DNA of 64,000 bases from Sthenelais limicola (lineage: Eukaryota > Annelida > Polychaeta > Phyllodocida > Sigalionidae): the NCBI GenBank assembly GCA_942159475.1, contig OW804102.1, forward strand, positions 31,502,873 through 31,566,872, read 5' to 3'. The position numbers and the translations under genes are program-made. The first letter of the stretch is position 1. The number at the start of each line of letters is the position of its first letter. A model generated the notes under the pieces. That model saw nothing but the letters and a program-made list of their open reading frames with translations, had not been told where the DNA came from and made no database searches. Below, one piece after another: positions 32,437 through 47,400 of this stretch.

Positions 32437-35400
32437 CTGTATAAAAATATTAAAGGAACATTAGTAAAATAGCTGAAATAGCTCAAAGTTTAGCTAATTT
32501 AAACACAGTCTGGAACTTCACCGTCTGGTCCAATCATTATAAGACTGAGACTGAGACTGAGATTTTATTTATGTTTTATTTCGTAGTTGGGATAATTTTT
32601 TTATTTTAAATGATGTCATCTTCGGTAGAGTCAATGTTCTGTGAGCAGAATTTTCGTCGCCAAGACCATAGAACATTCCTTCATAAGTAGAAGGTAAATT
32701 TATAGGGAGGTGGGCGGGAACAAAATTTTCCCCGATGTTACTGGGAATATGGTAGGCAAGAGAGAACGTCTGTGGGAACGGGATAGTATGACGTCGATGA
32801 CGATAGGTGTGACGTAGAGAATCCCAATCTCCCGCCATAATGACCAGGAATTATCCATACGGACAATTCCCAGATAATTATTGTATACATGTACACTATT
32901 ATTTAGATTGAAACCAGGACACTACGAACAACACTCTTTTTAGTGAGAGTGTGACTGAATTGTCTTAAACCCGAATAAAATAAAAAATACTAGATTAAAG
33001 ATAAAATAAACGATGTAGCACTAATGTACCTGCGACACAGTGGCCAGTGTTGATGCCGATCCTCAGTTTGAGCTGTGTATCAGGTAGATGGGGGATGGTG
33101 AAGGTACTGGTGGCTGAGAGAAGGTCCAGGGCCATGGTAGCTATCTCATCTACATGTCTACCCCCGTTACGTTCTGGCAGGCCTGACACCACCATATAGG
33201 CGTCTCCTATTGTCTCCACCTATAACAAATTATATGGGTCAGATCTTCAGAAAATGCACAATCGGCAGATCAACACATTTAGTAAATGCTGCTGGAAAAT
33301 GGCCAATACTTGGTATATCTGGGTATATTTGATATTGCCTTCACACAAACAATCTGTTTGGTTGTGTTGAACTGTATTTTTTGTCTCATTTTTGTCTTAA
33401 ATGTGGGTTATTTGAGAGAATTGGTGAAGGCGAATTGTTCATTTACTGACAATCTCACCCATATGAAGGTCCGATCACCCAGAAATGTGAAATTGCTCTC
33501 AGAATGACAAATTTAAAACGTTGGTAAATTAACACGTTATCTGATTTTATTTCATAGAGTACATCTCAAATTTTAAGTAGATATAAATTATACTACAATA
33601 TGAAATGAAATATAAGATGTTTATCAGTCTAGAAACGGGACTACTCTGTTTGCACCTACGTTATTATTATTAACTAGCAAAGTACCCACCCTCTCTCCCC
33701 ACACTTCCCCCTCTCCCTCTTTTCCCTCCCCATCTTCTCTGTCTCTCATATCTGTTTTTCTCTCCCGATCCCATTTCCGATTCCCCCTACCCCTCTCCCT
33801 CCCTTCTTGCTCATGCTCCCCCTCCCTGCTTTCTCCACTCCCCCTCTCTCCCTCCCCCTACATCCTCTCCCTCCCCTCTTTTCCCTCCCCCTCTTCTTTC
33901 CTCCCCCTCCCCCTCTCCAATACCCCTCCCCTCTCCCTCCCCTCTTCTTCTCTCTCCCACTCCTCTGCATGTAGTTGGCCCCCTGGAAGTGGCATAGTAT
34001 CTCACGGTGTCCGGTGTTTCCCCCGCCAACATTCTCCCCGCCGACAATCTCCCCGCCGCAATCTCCCCGCCTCCATTTCCCCGCCATACACTTTCCCCGC
34101 CCGTCATTCTCCCCGCCAAATTACCTCCCCACCGACATTTTCCCCGCCTATTTCTTTTTCCTACAGGAATAGGGATCTTATGTTATGTGTCTGGAGATAA
34201 GTATATCATGCAGACAATATATCACCCTGTATTGCATAATAACATTGCAACATAATGCAATAGATGTTGGTAAAATAAATAAATAAATAAATAAATCGCA
34301 ACCTACCATGTGATTATTACAGCATGCTGTACTGTACATATTGACCGTATATCCCCTTTTTATGTGTACTTATACTCAACTACTATAGCTATTTTTTCAT
34401 TAATATTAAACCTATCTGTAATTTTTGACAAATAAAAGAGTATTCAATTAAATTAAATGTAATTAACCGTGAAGAGTACACTAATTGTTGAAACCCTAAA
34501 GAGGTGGTGGGATTGGTTGCTTTACACCCTTATCAACACATTTAATATGGTTATATTAAGGGCGGGAGAGCTGAGAGGGAGGCAGTTTATGATCATACCC
34601 AGGAAATAGAGATAGAGAAGAAGGGAGTGGGAGACAGAGAAAACAGACAGAAAGGCACTTTATGGTCATACCCAGGACCAAGAAACCCTAAAGAAGTTAT
34701 GAATAATGGGCAATAGGATGAATTGTTGTGACATAATGTTACGGCATAGTACGTAACAAATATGAATAATAATAAGTCTAATAATAAGTCCATATGACTT
34801 CAGTCACTTTGCTGCATTTCACATCATGATTTTTAAGGTCGATTCCCACTCAAGCTGTACAAATTTTAATCATTTATTGGCGGGGAGAATGTCGGCGGGG
34901 ACATTTTTGGCGGGGAGATTGTCGGCGGGGAGATTGTCGGCGGGGAGGTTGTTGGCGGGGGAATGACCTAGAACCGTATCTCACAGGGGCTTTCCCAGGC
35001 TATAAATAGAGTATAGATCCCAATTTAAAAAAGGCTTCAAAATCACATTTTCACCCCAGATACCTTCAGAAACCACATATAATGTCCTCCAGACAGGGTC
35101 GACGGACCTGTACAGACCAACAAGACAAATGGGGAGATAACATTAACAGATTCCCAGAACATGTGTGACAAAAACACCCTTCTAGAGCTTTATATATTAG
35201 ATTATTATTCATATATATATAGGCTATCCTCTAGCCTAGCTTCGCATAGAACATACCTCATTACTCTACCTGACCGATAGTATATCAGTCATATCACTGG
35301 GATAGTTATAATAATCTGGCACAGGTCCAAGTGGGCATAATCCATCACTAGCCTTCGCCCCAGACTCACATATTGTTCGTTCTATTTTAGTTCAGTTTTT

Positions 35401-38400
35401 GTCACATGAGAGATCTTTAAAGGAGGTTCAGTGGCTTAAGAGAGTCAGGCATAGGGATGAGATCAAAGGGGCCAGGATGCATAAAGATGCATAATAAATC
35501 CTTTACTTAAAATGTTTCTTGCTAAGCTATTTCCCTTTCTGTATAGCAAATTTCTTCTATAAAAGTTCTTTACCAGCTGCTTAAGCTTAGTAAGGAAAGG
35601 TAGCTAAGGAAGGGACATTTTAAGGAACAATTTCTCATGCAATGGGTCCCAGGTTATCCAGGCAAGCCCAGGCCAGAGATAGTCATGGTGGCAAAGTGTT
35701 ACGCCAAGAACTACATTTCTATATACCATTACATTTCTGCATATACCAATACCTAAGAAAACTGATGTAAGGCTGCCAGGGGGTTTCTCTAATGTTCTGG
35801 AAACTTGATGTAATGTCTAGGAAATATGTCGAAATAGTAATAATATATCATAAAGACACCTCAGTCACTGTAAAGTCAGATTTCATCCACACCTGTACAA
35901 CTAAAGACTACCACGACTGACTGAACACCTGCAGACCTTGATTATCGCCATGTTCCTGTGCTTATTGTTATGCTGTTAAAATATACACAAGATTGGAATA
36001 TAATGATAAAGGAGCCTATTCAGCTCTCCATGACTCTACTAGAGTTATTCTTATAGCTAGACTCCAGCGAGATATAACCTCACCACGACTCAATATGAAT
36101 ATATTTTATGTTATCCGGTAATTTCAGACCAGCCTCCAAGCTGTGATAACTGTCTAGTCTAATTGAATAAGAATTTAATGAAGTGTCCTCACTCCCCAGA
36201 CACTTACATATGGTGGTAGAACCTGCGGCTGGAGAATTGGAATGTAATTTTTCGATTTCATAATGCTGAATGGCAGAGGGTCAGGACAAAAGGCCATTTA
36301 TCATCCAGTAACTCGAGACCAGCCACCAAGCTGTGATAACTCCCTAGTCTATTTAAATAAGTATTTAATGATCGAAGTGTCCCCGCTCCCCCAACACTTA
36401 CAGAATAGTTTAGGTGTTTGGCGCTGCTGGTAGCATGAATACATGAACGAAATCTGAAGACTGTATTGAATATATCTATGCATAACTGAGGTTATTCTAA
36501 ATAGTATATTTAATTACTTTAGTGATTGACAATTGATTGACCCTCAAGAAATATCGCTAACTTTTTTTCATGCATAGAGAATATAGAAGAATTATTATGT
36601 CCTAATGTTTACTATCATTAGAGATGAGATAATGCGGATTCTAATGACATAGTCTACTATCAATCTCTCTCTTCCATGGCCTCAGTCTTGAGCACACTGA
36701 ATCTATCTCATGTTGCCTCTGAATCTATCTCTGTTGCACAACAGTAACCAATAGCAGCATCTTAAAAACAACCGACTAGCAAATCGCATGCGTAGCACGG
36801 GTATTTGCTAGTTTCTTAACTATGGTTATCACTGCATCTAAAGATATGGTTCATTGTCTGGCAAACATATATTTGCAAGTAGGGTGGGGCACTCAGAAGA
36901 ATAGATCTAGAAAACATCCACCCCAAAAATTGCCAACTAGAACAAATGCTACTCAGAAAACTACCAAATTACCGCTAGGTGGCGCGGCAGTCACTATATG
37001 GATAAGATTTTCAGAAGACGTACAATTTGACTTTGCCAATCTTCCCAAATAACCCAAATTTCAGACGAAAATAAAGTTCAAAATACAGTTTAACCTAGCC
37101 AAAGAGATTGCTAGAATCAATATAATGCCGAATATACTCGAATTTACCTAGTAGTGACCGAATTGCAGCCTAATTTAGCAGAATTTACTAAATGTGTACA
37201 GCTGCCAATTGTACATTTTCTGAAAGTCTGACCCATATGTTAGGCTCGCTAATTATATAAGAGCGAAGGTGACTACTAGAGCAGCATATAGCAAGACTTA
37301 TCAATTGTGAGTCAATGTTTACCTTGTAAACATCATGAAGTGCAATGATATCATCAAACAGTGTGTATAGGTTGTTCAGCAGATCGACCACCTCCATCGG
37401 AGTGCTCTGTGACGACATGAATGTGAAGCCAACTATGTCTGAGAAGAAGATGGTCACAGACTCGTATGTTTCTGGCTGCACCTTCTGCCCGTGCTTTAGT
37501 TCATCTGCCACACTCCTGAATTAACAATAGAAAAGGACATTAGATGACGATGGAATAACTGAAAGAATATATGTATGTACTTCTTTTATGTTTACGGCCA
37601 AAATACCAAAATGAGGGGTGTGGGGGTTTAGCCTATAGATTATTAAGGGAAAGGATATTAATTACTATAAACAAGGATTTGTTGCTGTGGGATCTGAATA
37701 TTAACTATCGGTATAAGTCTCATTGTATGATATGTTATTATATAAAGATTTATCTTAGATGTATCTAGTTCAATTTTGCTTCTCGGGATGAGAATTATGA
37801 CAATGTGAACATTTCAGGAATAAATTGGATTATCGTCGACAGCGACTGGAAGAAATCATGTCGATGACGGCAGCGTTACCATGACAACGTGACCTGCTGG
37901 TATATATTGTGCGTCACCCTGGAGGAGCTATATTCCATGGAAGGATGATAGCGCTTGTTAGATTTTGCTGAATTATTTATTCAACATTTTGTATACAGCA
38001 AGACAGCAATTTGTCAAAACCATGTTATTCTTCATGGGGCTGTCTCTACTATAGACATGTACCCGGGCATGTACTAATTAACATGAAGCTCGCATTGGGG
38101 CGCCACATATCTCTAGGAATATGTTAAGGAACATGTTAATTGAATTCGAAGTTGTTATGGTTTTAGCAACTGAAGGCAGGAACACACTGGACCGGTCAGA
38201 AATCTACTTAGTGTATGTATACCTCAGTCAATCAAATCCACCTGTTGAATATGAATTTGGTTTCACAACTGGCAGATTATATTCCCAAATCTGATGGTTG
38301 GTCGGTTCAATTGGTTCAGTGAGTTCTGGCTCTAATTCTAACCGCAACTAACTTTTTTGTTAGCTCTATTCAAGGCCAAAATATGTTACAATTCTCACAC

Positions 38401-41400
38401 TTGATATTCTATTGTTTTGCACGTGCACAATCAATAGGAGAACAATAATGAGTAGGAGATATAATACATAGCATTCATTAGCATCAAGTGGGAAAAAGTG
38501 GTGTACCATATAATGAGTTGCATTGGTATATAATGGGCCAGGGTATAAGAAAATATACAATCAACAGCTCTAAAGACGTAGCTAGCAAATTCTCCTTATT
38601 TAGGCTGAAAAGGTATACATAGGAGGTATTATGAGTATTACTGAGTATATTAGGTATTGCATTGATACAGAAGCTCTGCTTGATTATGTTGAACTGCATT
38701 TTGAACCTCATTTTTGTCTTAAATTTGAGTTATTTTAAAGGATTAGTGAAGACGAATTGTACATTTTCAGCTGATTTCACTCACATGATAACATGTACAT
38801 ACCATTTAACGTATGTTCTATATAATTTTAACCACAGATACTCTTGAGAGAAAGACACTGTATATAGTATCTTTGCTTACAAATATTGTACATGACAATT
38901 GTTTGTGTTAGAATCGGGCAGCAGACACATCGATATTCGTTTGGGGAAGGGAATAAACAATGTATAGCCTATTGTTATTCTGGTTCTATTCCGGCAGACA
39001 GACTGGATAGAGATACATTCATGTCGTAAAAGAAAGTGTTAATATTATAGAGATAAGTAAAAAAGCAAGGCATGAAAATACACTCCTTCTAGTGGAGAAT
39101 AATATTCATAGCAAAGTGAGTACATGTACTAAGATAAGTAGGACTGAGTAGTATAGTAAAAGTTGGCAGATGTTATGGCACTACTACATACATAATACGG
39201 GCAAGCAATCTGTAATGCATTTTTATTTTCTTGAACTTGTGCATTTTAGATTTCACTGAATAACCAAATAAACAGAGAAAGGTCACATTAATTTGGCTTC
39301 CTTCTGTTATACTTGATATATACCATCACATAGAACTTTTTAAAATGGAATAAACAATAGGGGAGTTCAACCTTAAAATTGGAAAAGAAAGGAAAAAGGA
39401 AAGGGGAAAAAAAGAGAAAGAAAAAGAAACAAAAGAAAAAGAAAGCAAAAAAAAAGAAACGAAAACAGAAGAGGAAAGACAATATAAAGATAAAAGAAAA
39501 AGATAAAAGAAAAAGGTAAAAGAAAAAGGTAAAGAAAAAGGTAAAAGAAAAAGGTAAAAGAAAAAGAAAAGAAAAGAAAGGCCTTACTTGGGCAGCATAC
39601 TGTAAAGGAGCCGGTCTGTCCTCTGCTTCTCCTCCACCAAATCATGTGTTCTCTGCCCCACAATATCCTCCAGGTTATTGACGTACTTCTCCATTAACCC
39701 TAACATGTTGTCCATTATGTTTCCTTTCCTGAAAAATTCGCAATTACTTTTACAATAAAATCGCCCTATTAACATTTTTTCAGCTACACAAATGATTGAT
39801 TGATTGATTAATTAATTGACAAACGTGTCTGTATTGCATAAGTCTGTCAATTAAGATCTATGTTCATAATTATAAGTTTAAAATCATAATTTGTATATGT
39901 CTGTAAAATATTTTTTTGTATTTATATGAAACTATTATCATAATTCGAAGCATGTATTCTCACAAAGTTTCTTTTATATTTTTTAAAAACAGATTATAAT
40001 ATATTCAGGATACGAAATACAATATGAGCACATTGCGCCCTGAGTTCATAAAGTGAGTGGGGTACAGGGATTATATAATAACATTTTTCTTTCTTTTATT
40101 TATTGCAAATTTAATGCAATCTGAAATACAAAAATAAGTAACATTAGTTCAATAAATGTATATTAGGTCAAAGTTTGATTATGGAGTCAAGAGAAAATAG
40201 ATTAAAGATGCGTTTTGATGACGATGACAAAAGTGAATAGAGAATATCATAAGTGGAATATTCTGCATCTCTTTCATTTGATGTGGGAACGCCCTCAACT
40301 GTTGTACTTGGTGTCATTTCGCCAAACCAGCAGTTGAAAGTTAGCTGAACGCTCGTTTGGTCATGCCACTTACATTCTTTTACCTTTACTTTGTTTTATT
40401 TCAGCTACACGCGATTGCCTTGCTGTGACTATTGCCGTGACTATTTGCTTCCTTTTGTTGTAGTATCTGGGTTACTTTGTCTTGATCTCTGAGTATTGCT
40501 CTTTAGGAATACGTGGGTTTGATCGTCAGAAAATATACAACCAGCAGTTCTATACATTTTTGGTATTCCGCAGCACCTCTGCCATATAAATTAACCTTCT
40601 AGAGGTCCTTTGAACTCAAATTGCTTGAAAGGATCTTTTCACTCTCAATATGTGATTTGTTTTGGGGAAATAAGTCCAAGTTCACATTAAAGGGTGGTCT
40701 CCACTGGCTGAGGTAAGCTCTGCGGTAAGCTTTTCGATGGTGTTGCAATGGTTCTATAGGTGGAGAGGAATGACGAGGTCCTCCATATATATATAGTTCA
40801 CTGTCCTACTCGCCACCCCGCCCCCTTCCCCACTCAGGGGTCAAAAGTGTATGCTTTTTTGTTCAAGCCTTTAAAATGTACCCCCCTTCCGCGAATTGTC
40901 AAGGCATTTTACCCCCCCCCTTTTTGTGGCAAAATGCGGAAAATCTGATGCTAAATAGGCTTGAATAGGAATATTTAAAAGAAACTCACTTTCCGCCCTG
41001 ACAAGCCATGACGATTTTCCTGGCCTCAGAGAAGGAGGGCCTCGTGCAGCTATCCTCCTGCCAACAGTCGAACATGAGGGTCCTGATGGCGGGGTTCACC
41101 TCCTTTAAACTGTAGGAGGCATCACACGGGCGGAATACCTGGTCCTTGCCCTTTATCAGTCTGTTCACTACAGCTGTAGGGTAAACATGGGGTATATTGT
41201 GATGTATTCCAGGAAAATGAGTCACAAGTGGTAAAATTGGTATTTTTCAATGGGTTTTATTCCCAAGATCTCTTTATTGTAGCAATGTTCTCATATTTGG
41301 GGTATGTACCGTTTAAAGTCGTATGAATGCATTTACCAAATCTCATAACTATATTAAATATATGTACATGTATTTCTAAGGACATCCTACAGAGTATATT

Positions 41401-44400
41401 TAGTTACTTTACTAGTTATGGTCCACCTAGAAATATTGCAAACTTTTTTTTTTTTTTTTTTTTTACAAAAGTAGTAAAAGAATAACATTTAAAATAAACA
41501 AATACTTATTAAATATTTAAAATATAGAATACTTAATGTCCCAATGTTTGCTATCAATGGAATCTAAAGAGCTGTAGATTATACAGTTTCTGACGATCTG
41601 ACCCATATAATAGAGATATATGTTGCGTGAACGAATATTAATCCACATGTGAAGCCTGATTGTTAGAATATTAGCATTATATATATGTGCGATACAAATG
41701 AACATGGACATTTGAATCAATGTAAGCTATATGGTAAATTAAAACAAAACGCCAAACCCCCAAATCAAAACTTAGAGGGGAAGATTATGTATTTTTGCTA
41801 CTAAATATATCTGCTTTATTGAATAATTGTACAAAAATATGATTTCTCCCAAATGTAAAAAAAAAGGTATAGGAAAATGGGTGGGGGTTTGTATCTTTCT
41901 CGCCCATTCATTACATTTTAAAAATATCAAAATGAAAATACATAAAAATAGCCGTTTTCTGTATATCTAATATTGCCAAACATATCAAATCTGACCAAGT
42001 TTCAAGAGTTTTCATGACAACTGAATTTAATGAGAAGAGCCACTTTAAAACATCATTCCAAAGCTTAATCGACCCAAACTATTTTTCAGTATTATTTCCA
42101 CAACACTGTAGAATTGAAGATTTAAATAGGGGAATTGAAGAAAAATTTGTGTTTTTATTGGTGATTCTAAAAACTATGAAGATGAACGCTTTATCAATGC
42201 GGGAAAAGTCTAAGCTCAGAGCCTCTCAGAGCAGACCAGAATGGCATGTCAGTGATTGGACGCCCATTGCGCTAATGACTTTCCCGGCCCTGGAGTAGGC
42301 GTCCTGATGAGATGTTAATGACATTTTGCGGTTTGGAGCGAGAGGCTTTCCCTCAGTTTTGAGGGACTCTCTCAACTCTGAGCCTAGATTGTGAAGAAGT
42401 CTTTACCTTGAGGTTCAAGCCAGTGGGTGGCATAAGGCATTTCCCTGGACAGAAGTTCATATATGATGACACCGTAACTGTACACGTCAGCTTTCTGCGT
42501 GTCCGACACTGTCCACTCCCCATGTGGGTCTCTTAACATCTCTGGTGCGGTCCAGAATAGATCTACCATTCAGAAAGAATGTATAAGTCATTACATCTTT
42601 CATCCCCAATACGTTTTAGTTTATATTTATATTTACTATGTATACTATCTTAGCTCAATGTCAAAATCAACAACTAAACAAGCGAATATATTAATTTAGA
42701 TACATACACAGGGTAGAAGGAAAACCTGTCGAAAGACCGAGACTACTTTGTGGAAAAAAATACCTGAATAAAGAATTTTGTTTTAAAAAAAGAAGTCTGA
42801 ATAGCTGATAATCAACAACTGTAGACCATTTGATTTATTCCATTAATTCAACTCTTACATTCAACTGAAATATTCAATATAAGATAATAAAATTAAAATC
42901 AACCGAAGAAGACGACGTGAGTGAACTTCTTCCTTACAGGATTTATCTAATTAAGTTTAATTGTAATTGTATGAGTGGATTCTAATAAGTTCACATTTAT
43001 CCCATGTAGTTTTCTTAACTGAATTTACTTTTCAAACATTGTAAGTAGATATTTTATTGTGTCTTTAAATTAAGGAAATGGTTCGTGAAAAACAAATAAA
43101 AAATGTAAATTTATATCTATAGGTAGCCTCATCTCTGTTGTTAAACTAGATCGAGACATTGCTCGGTATCAGGGGGCCAAGATCTATATGCGCTGACGTC
43201 ACAGGTCCTCTGACTATGGTAAGCACAGCCTTCGCGGTTGAAGAACAGATTTGATTTAATTGTATTATAAATTGTCATACGTTTTTAGAAGAATAGCCGC
43301 CTTCATTTAAGGAAGTTACCACAGTGACAGCTATGTAATAATCGAAAAGAGCAGGGTATCGCATCCCGGTAATGTGTTTCCTCTCTCTGATATGACCAAA
43401 TATATACAAAAGTATAGTGTTAAAAGGGGCCTAAAGCATCCCCTGTTACCTATACTAAGTTCATTTTTTTTTAAAGAAATTTTATTGAGCTGATTTCAAT
43501 GTTTATTTTGTAATTGAAGTACTCATTTTAAAATATATTTATATACTTCAGCCCAGTCTAGGCCCAGACCCTCAGTTCAGATAAGAATGGTACATTAGTG
43601 ATTGGACGCCTACTTCGCTAATTGGTTTTCTGGCCTAGGTCTTGGCGGTCTAATTGGATTATAATGACATTTTGCGGTCTTATTGGAATTATAATGGCAC
43701 TTTGTGGTTTGAGGCGAGAGGCTTTCCCTCCGTTTGAAGGGACTGAGCTTAAGACTGAGTTTAAGAATTTTCCGATTTAATATCTGGGAAATGATCTAAT
43801 TCAATTCAAGACTTGGACTAAGTTCTGCAAGGCGGTAATAAAGTAAATACTTTACCCCTGTATTTCTGGTAGTTGCCCATTTCTGTGACGGTATTCTTTT
43901 CATGGGCTCTAATAGACTTTATACCAAACCCAGTAATCTTCATCGTCCAGCGATTGTCAACCAAACACTTGTCTGACGTCAGGCTGCCATGGCAACCAAG
44001 ATGGCTGCCGTGGATGAACGCCAATCCCTAGAAACATGACATCAGGGTGAAATAAGATTATATCAGAAGGAACTTTGATATGGCCGTTTGGAATGTTTAA
44101 TTAGTCCTGTCATTTATCTAACCTAGTATTAATTGGTCAAGTAAATGATTTCATTAACACTAATTAATTTTCATTATCTGTCCTGTAATGTTCCAGGAGT
44201 ACGTTCTATAGAGCTGTATAGTTACAATTTCATAATTTCTACATGAAAGACTTAAACCCTGCCCACACACAGCCGATTTGCCCTCCCCCACTCCATTTAC
44301 CCCCCCCCCCCCCCCCCCACCCCATTTTGGTCTCCCGATGAATCCTATGACTTCATATCAAATCCTGGTTTATTTTTTTAAGACAACATAAACCGGGATT

Positions 44401-47400
44401 TGAAATTAAAACCTAGGATTCATCGGAAGACCCAAAACGGGGGGCAACTCGGCTGTGTGTGGGCAGGGTCTTAGCGATTGCTTGCCATTGGTGTGTCGAT
44501 CATAGCAACATCACCTTATTTTAATATTCTCGTGATCTAATCGCTGCTCACAAGTACACCATTATTACTTGTTGCATGCCACCTAGAGGAGGATAGAAGC
44601 GTTTTTGGTCGAAGGTTGACCTTGCACTTGAAAATGAGTGTTTCATGGGTTCCTGACAAAACTAAATATACTGCACAATCAGCTTGTAGTTCGGCGTTGT
44701 TTCATGCAGTAGGAATCGAAGATTTTGCTGATATTTGGGTTTCTCCTGTATCCAAAGAGTAATTCATATACATTGTTTCGGATATGAATCTTGTAAGTTT
44801 GTGTATGTGTTTTTAATCATTTCAGCGATTTTCTCCGAATTTATTTGTGATCAGACATGAATGTTCTTTTATTAATTTTGTGCCTAAGCTATCTTAATTA
44901 CACCAGCAAACTTAACATAACTAATCAAAACTATCAACCTTTCTATTCAATTGATATCTGTCACTCATGCACCCCTCCTTTTACCTGTCTATCTTTAACG
45001 CTGCACTAATAACAGCCCCTGGAGGAAGATCATGGATACTACTACATGTTAGCCCTCGTGAGCCTTTACAAATCCTTCTAACACAAAATGGCTGTATAAA
45101 TATGTCAAATAAAAAGGGATCTACTATTGCTTACCCACTAGACTAGAGTACACAGAGAGAGAGTGACAGATAAAAGAGATACAGATAGAGGGGTGTGGAG
45201 TTCCATCATTTTCTCCATTGTTATCTCTGTATATTCAGCTAAACTCCAATGGTGGACATCAAAGCACTACTCAGGTGTACTGAACGTGGCTATTGCATGA
45301 ACACGGTCGGCCACAGAGCCCTGTGTTCTATAGACACTTTACAATAGGTGTTCTGTCAAGAGATGGGCCCAGTTTCACCTGGCTAAGTGGAGAGAGGGAG
45401 AGGAGAGACGGAGGAAAAGAGGTACAATGAATTCTAGTATCATTTATGTAGGAGCTTTATGTGCTCAGTTAAGTGAGAAAGTGTGTAGATGTGTTGAATG
45501 TGTATGATTTCATGGATAACAGATAGTACAGGGCCCTTATTATATGTAAATGGTAAGCAAAGGAACTATATTCATTCATTCATATATTCATTTATTCCAG
45601 GGCCCCGGGAATAGATGCAGTGTCATGGGGTCCTATGTGCGTGTGTGGAGGGTGTGGAGGGGTGGGGGAGAGAATGATACCCCAACAGAGAATGAGAGGG
45701 AAATGTAGTTGAAAAGGGACGGAGATGTAGAATGGAATTTGGGACAGGACACAGAAACTGGGACTGAAAGGAGTACAAGAAGTGGTGAGAGCTATAGAAG
45801 AAGAGAGGTAAGGTGAGAGAAAACGAGAAACAGAGAGAGGAGAGAATAAAGATATAGGTAAAGAGGAGAGCCAGAGAGAGAGAAACAAATTTCTTACAAA
45901 AGACGCATTACCTTATTTAGATGGCTGTTTCATTGCATTGCCATTTCAAGAATTAAACTACAAAAAAGGGCAATCTAGATATATTTACAAAGTGATAGCC
46001 TAACTTTTACACACACTTAAACATATCACAATCTTTAATCTTTAACCCAGATTAAACCCTAATCAAGACTTGCTTGACATCAGTTAATTCATCCTCTAAA
46101 TTGTCACCACATTTCAGAGTGTTTCTGACTTCAAACCGCCAAAAGTGAGGATAACACATGAAAAAGATGCCGTAACAAAGCTTATAGCTGTTTCGTTATA
46201 CACTTGCAGATTATATGGCAGCGGACAATTGGATATTTTCAATGGGAGTGGGTAGGAAAATGCACCACAGGATACACACCAACACCACTGCCTGTAGGTG
46301 CTGCGTGTGAATCACAGTTCTTCACAGATGGACCATTTAATTGAACGTTGAGAACAGCACCAACCTTTGTCAGATCAGACAGAAGCGAACCTTTGAAGTT
46401 CCAGTCCAGTTGAATTTCATTGTTGCCTAGTATGTCCTAAGAGAGAAAAGGAGATGATATATATATGGTTGTGCATGATTTCCATTCCTGCTGCATGAAA
46501 CTTGAAAGGCCTTTGTCTCTCTTTCCTTCCCACTCACCCCACCTCCTATCTCTCTATATTACTACATGAACTGAGCCTGTTAAGCCTTATTATTTATTAT
46601 TATTTTGAATATCTAATGTTTTCATCAGTATACTACTCTACCATTCTAAAATATCATATTTAAATAACGATCGCCCTCGAACTTCCCTCAGGCTATAGTA
46701 CCCTCTATCAGAAAAAACCTCGGAAATTATTTCTTAAGTGGTTGCTAAATCTCCCTATTACAATCCCTACAAACACCCTCTAGTCCCAATACCATATAAC
46801 CACCCTTCAAAGAGCACCTGTAGCGCTGATGTCCTATAATTATATTATCACCTGGCAAGCGCAGACTAATTCAAAAGGTAAATAGACTTACCTGTAGTGA
46901 GCCGCGGGAGCAGTAGCTCATCAGAACACACACGTTGGGAGGGTCGATACAGAAACCAACAAACTTATTCAGATTATCATGGTTTAATTTCAGCAGCTGC
47001 AAACAAGGTTAGAGAGGAATAAAGAAAATATGATCTATTAATCAATTCAAACTGATGCTGTTTTCGCTCATGATTCTGGGCCTAATAATAACTTTTTGTA
47101 ATCATGGACTTGTGTAAGGTAGGAACATTCCTCTAATACATGTTCCAGGAACGTTCAACAGATTTTCATTTTCAAACATTAACCTAACAACCAGCCACAT
47201 ATTGGGCGATCGTTCTAGGAACAAAAGTGTTCTTCTGGGGTTGTGGTCCTGACAAATTGTTATGTCTGGCTGTATAAATATATTTAATTAAAAAAATGAA
47301 AAGAATGTACACTTGCCATATTAAGCTCTAGGTGGTCATCTCTTGAGAGAGTGAGTTGTCTGATGTGCAGCATGTCTAGTGTAACATTCACACCATTGTA

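Larger units (their letters stand above)
33673..35206 (+). mobile_element. ACTAGCAAA-family element, about 1.5 kb
   Basis: Starts ACTAGCAAAGTACCC, continues with about 280 bp of C/T-rich DNA, and ends CTTTATATATTAGATTA. The right part (TTCAAAATCACATTTTCACC to the end) closely matches the right part of the element at 55557-56110. No protein is encoded. The centre holds inverted arrays described separately. The class is undetermined. Confidence 0.65.

Noticed and set aside
33746..34255. Arg/Gly-rich and Pro-rich open frames on both strands
   Set aside because: They come from the C/T-rich body and CCCCGCC array of a repeat element.
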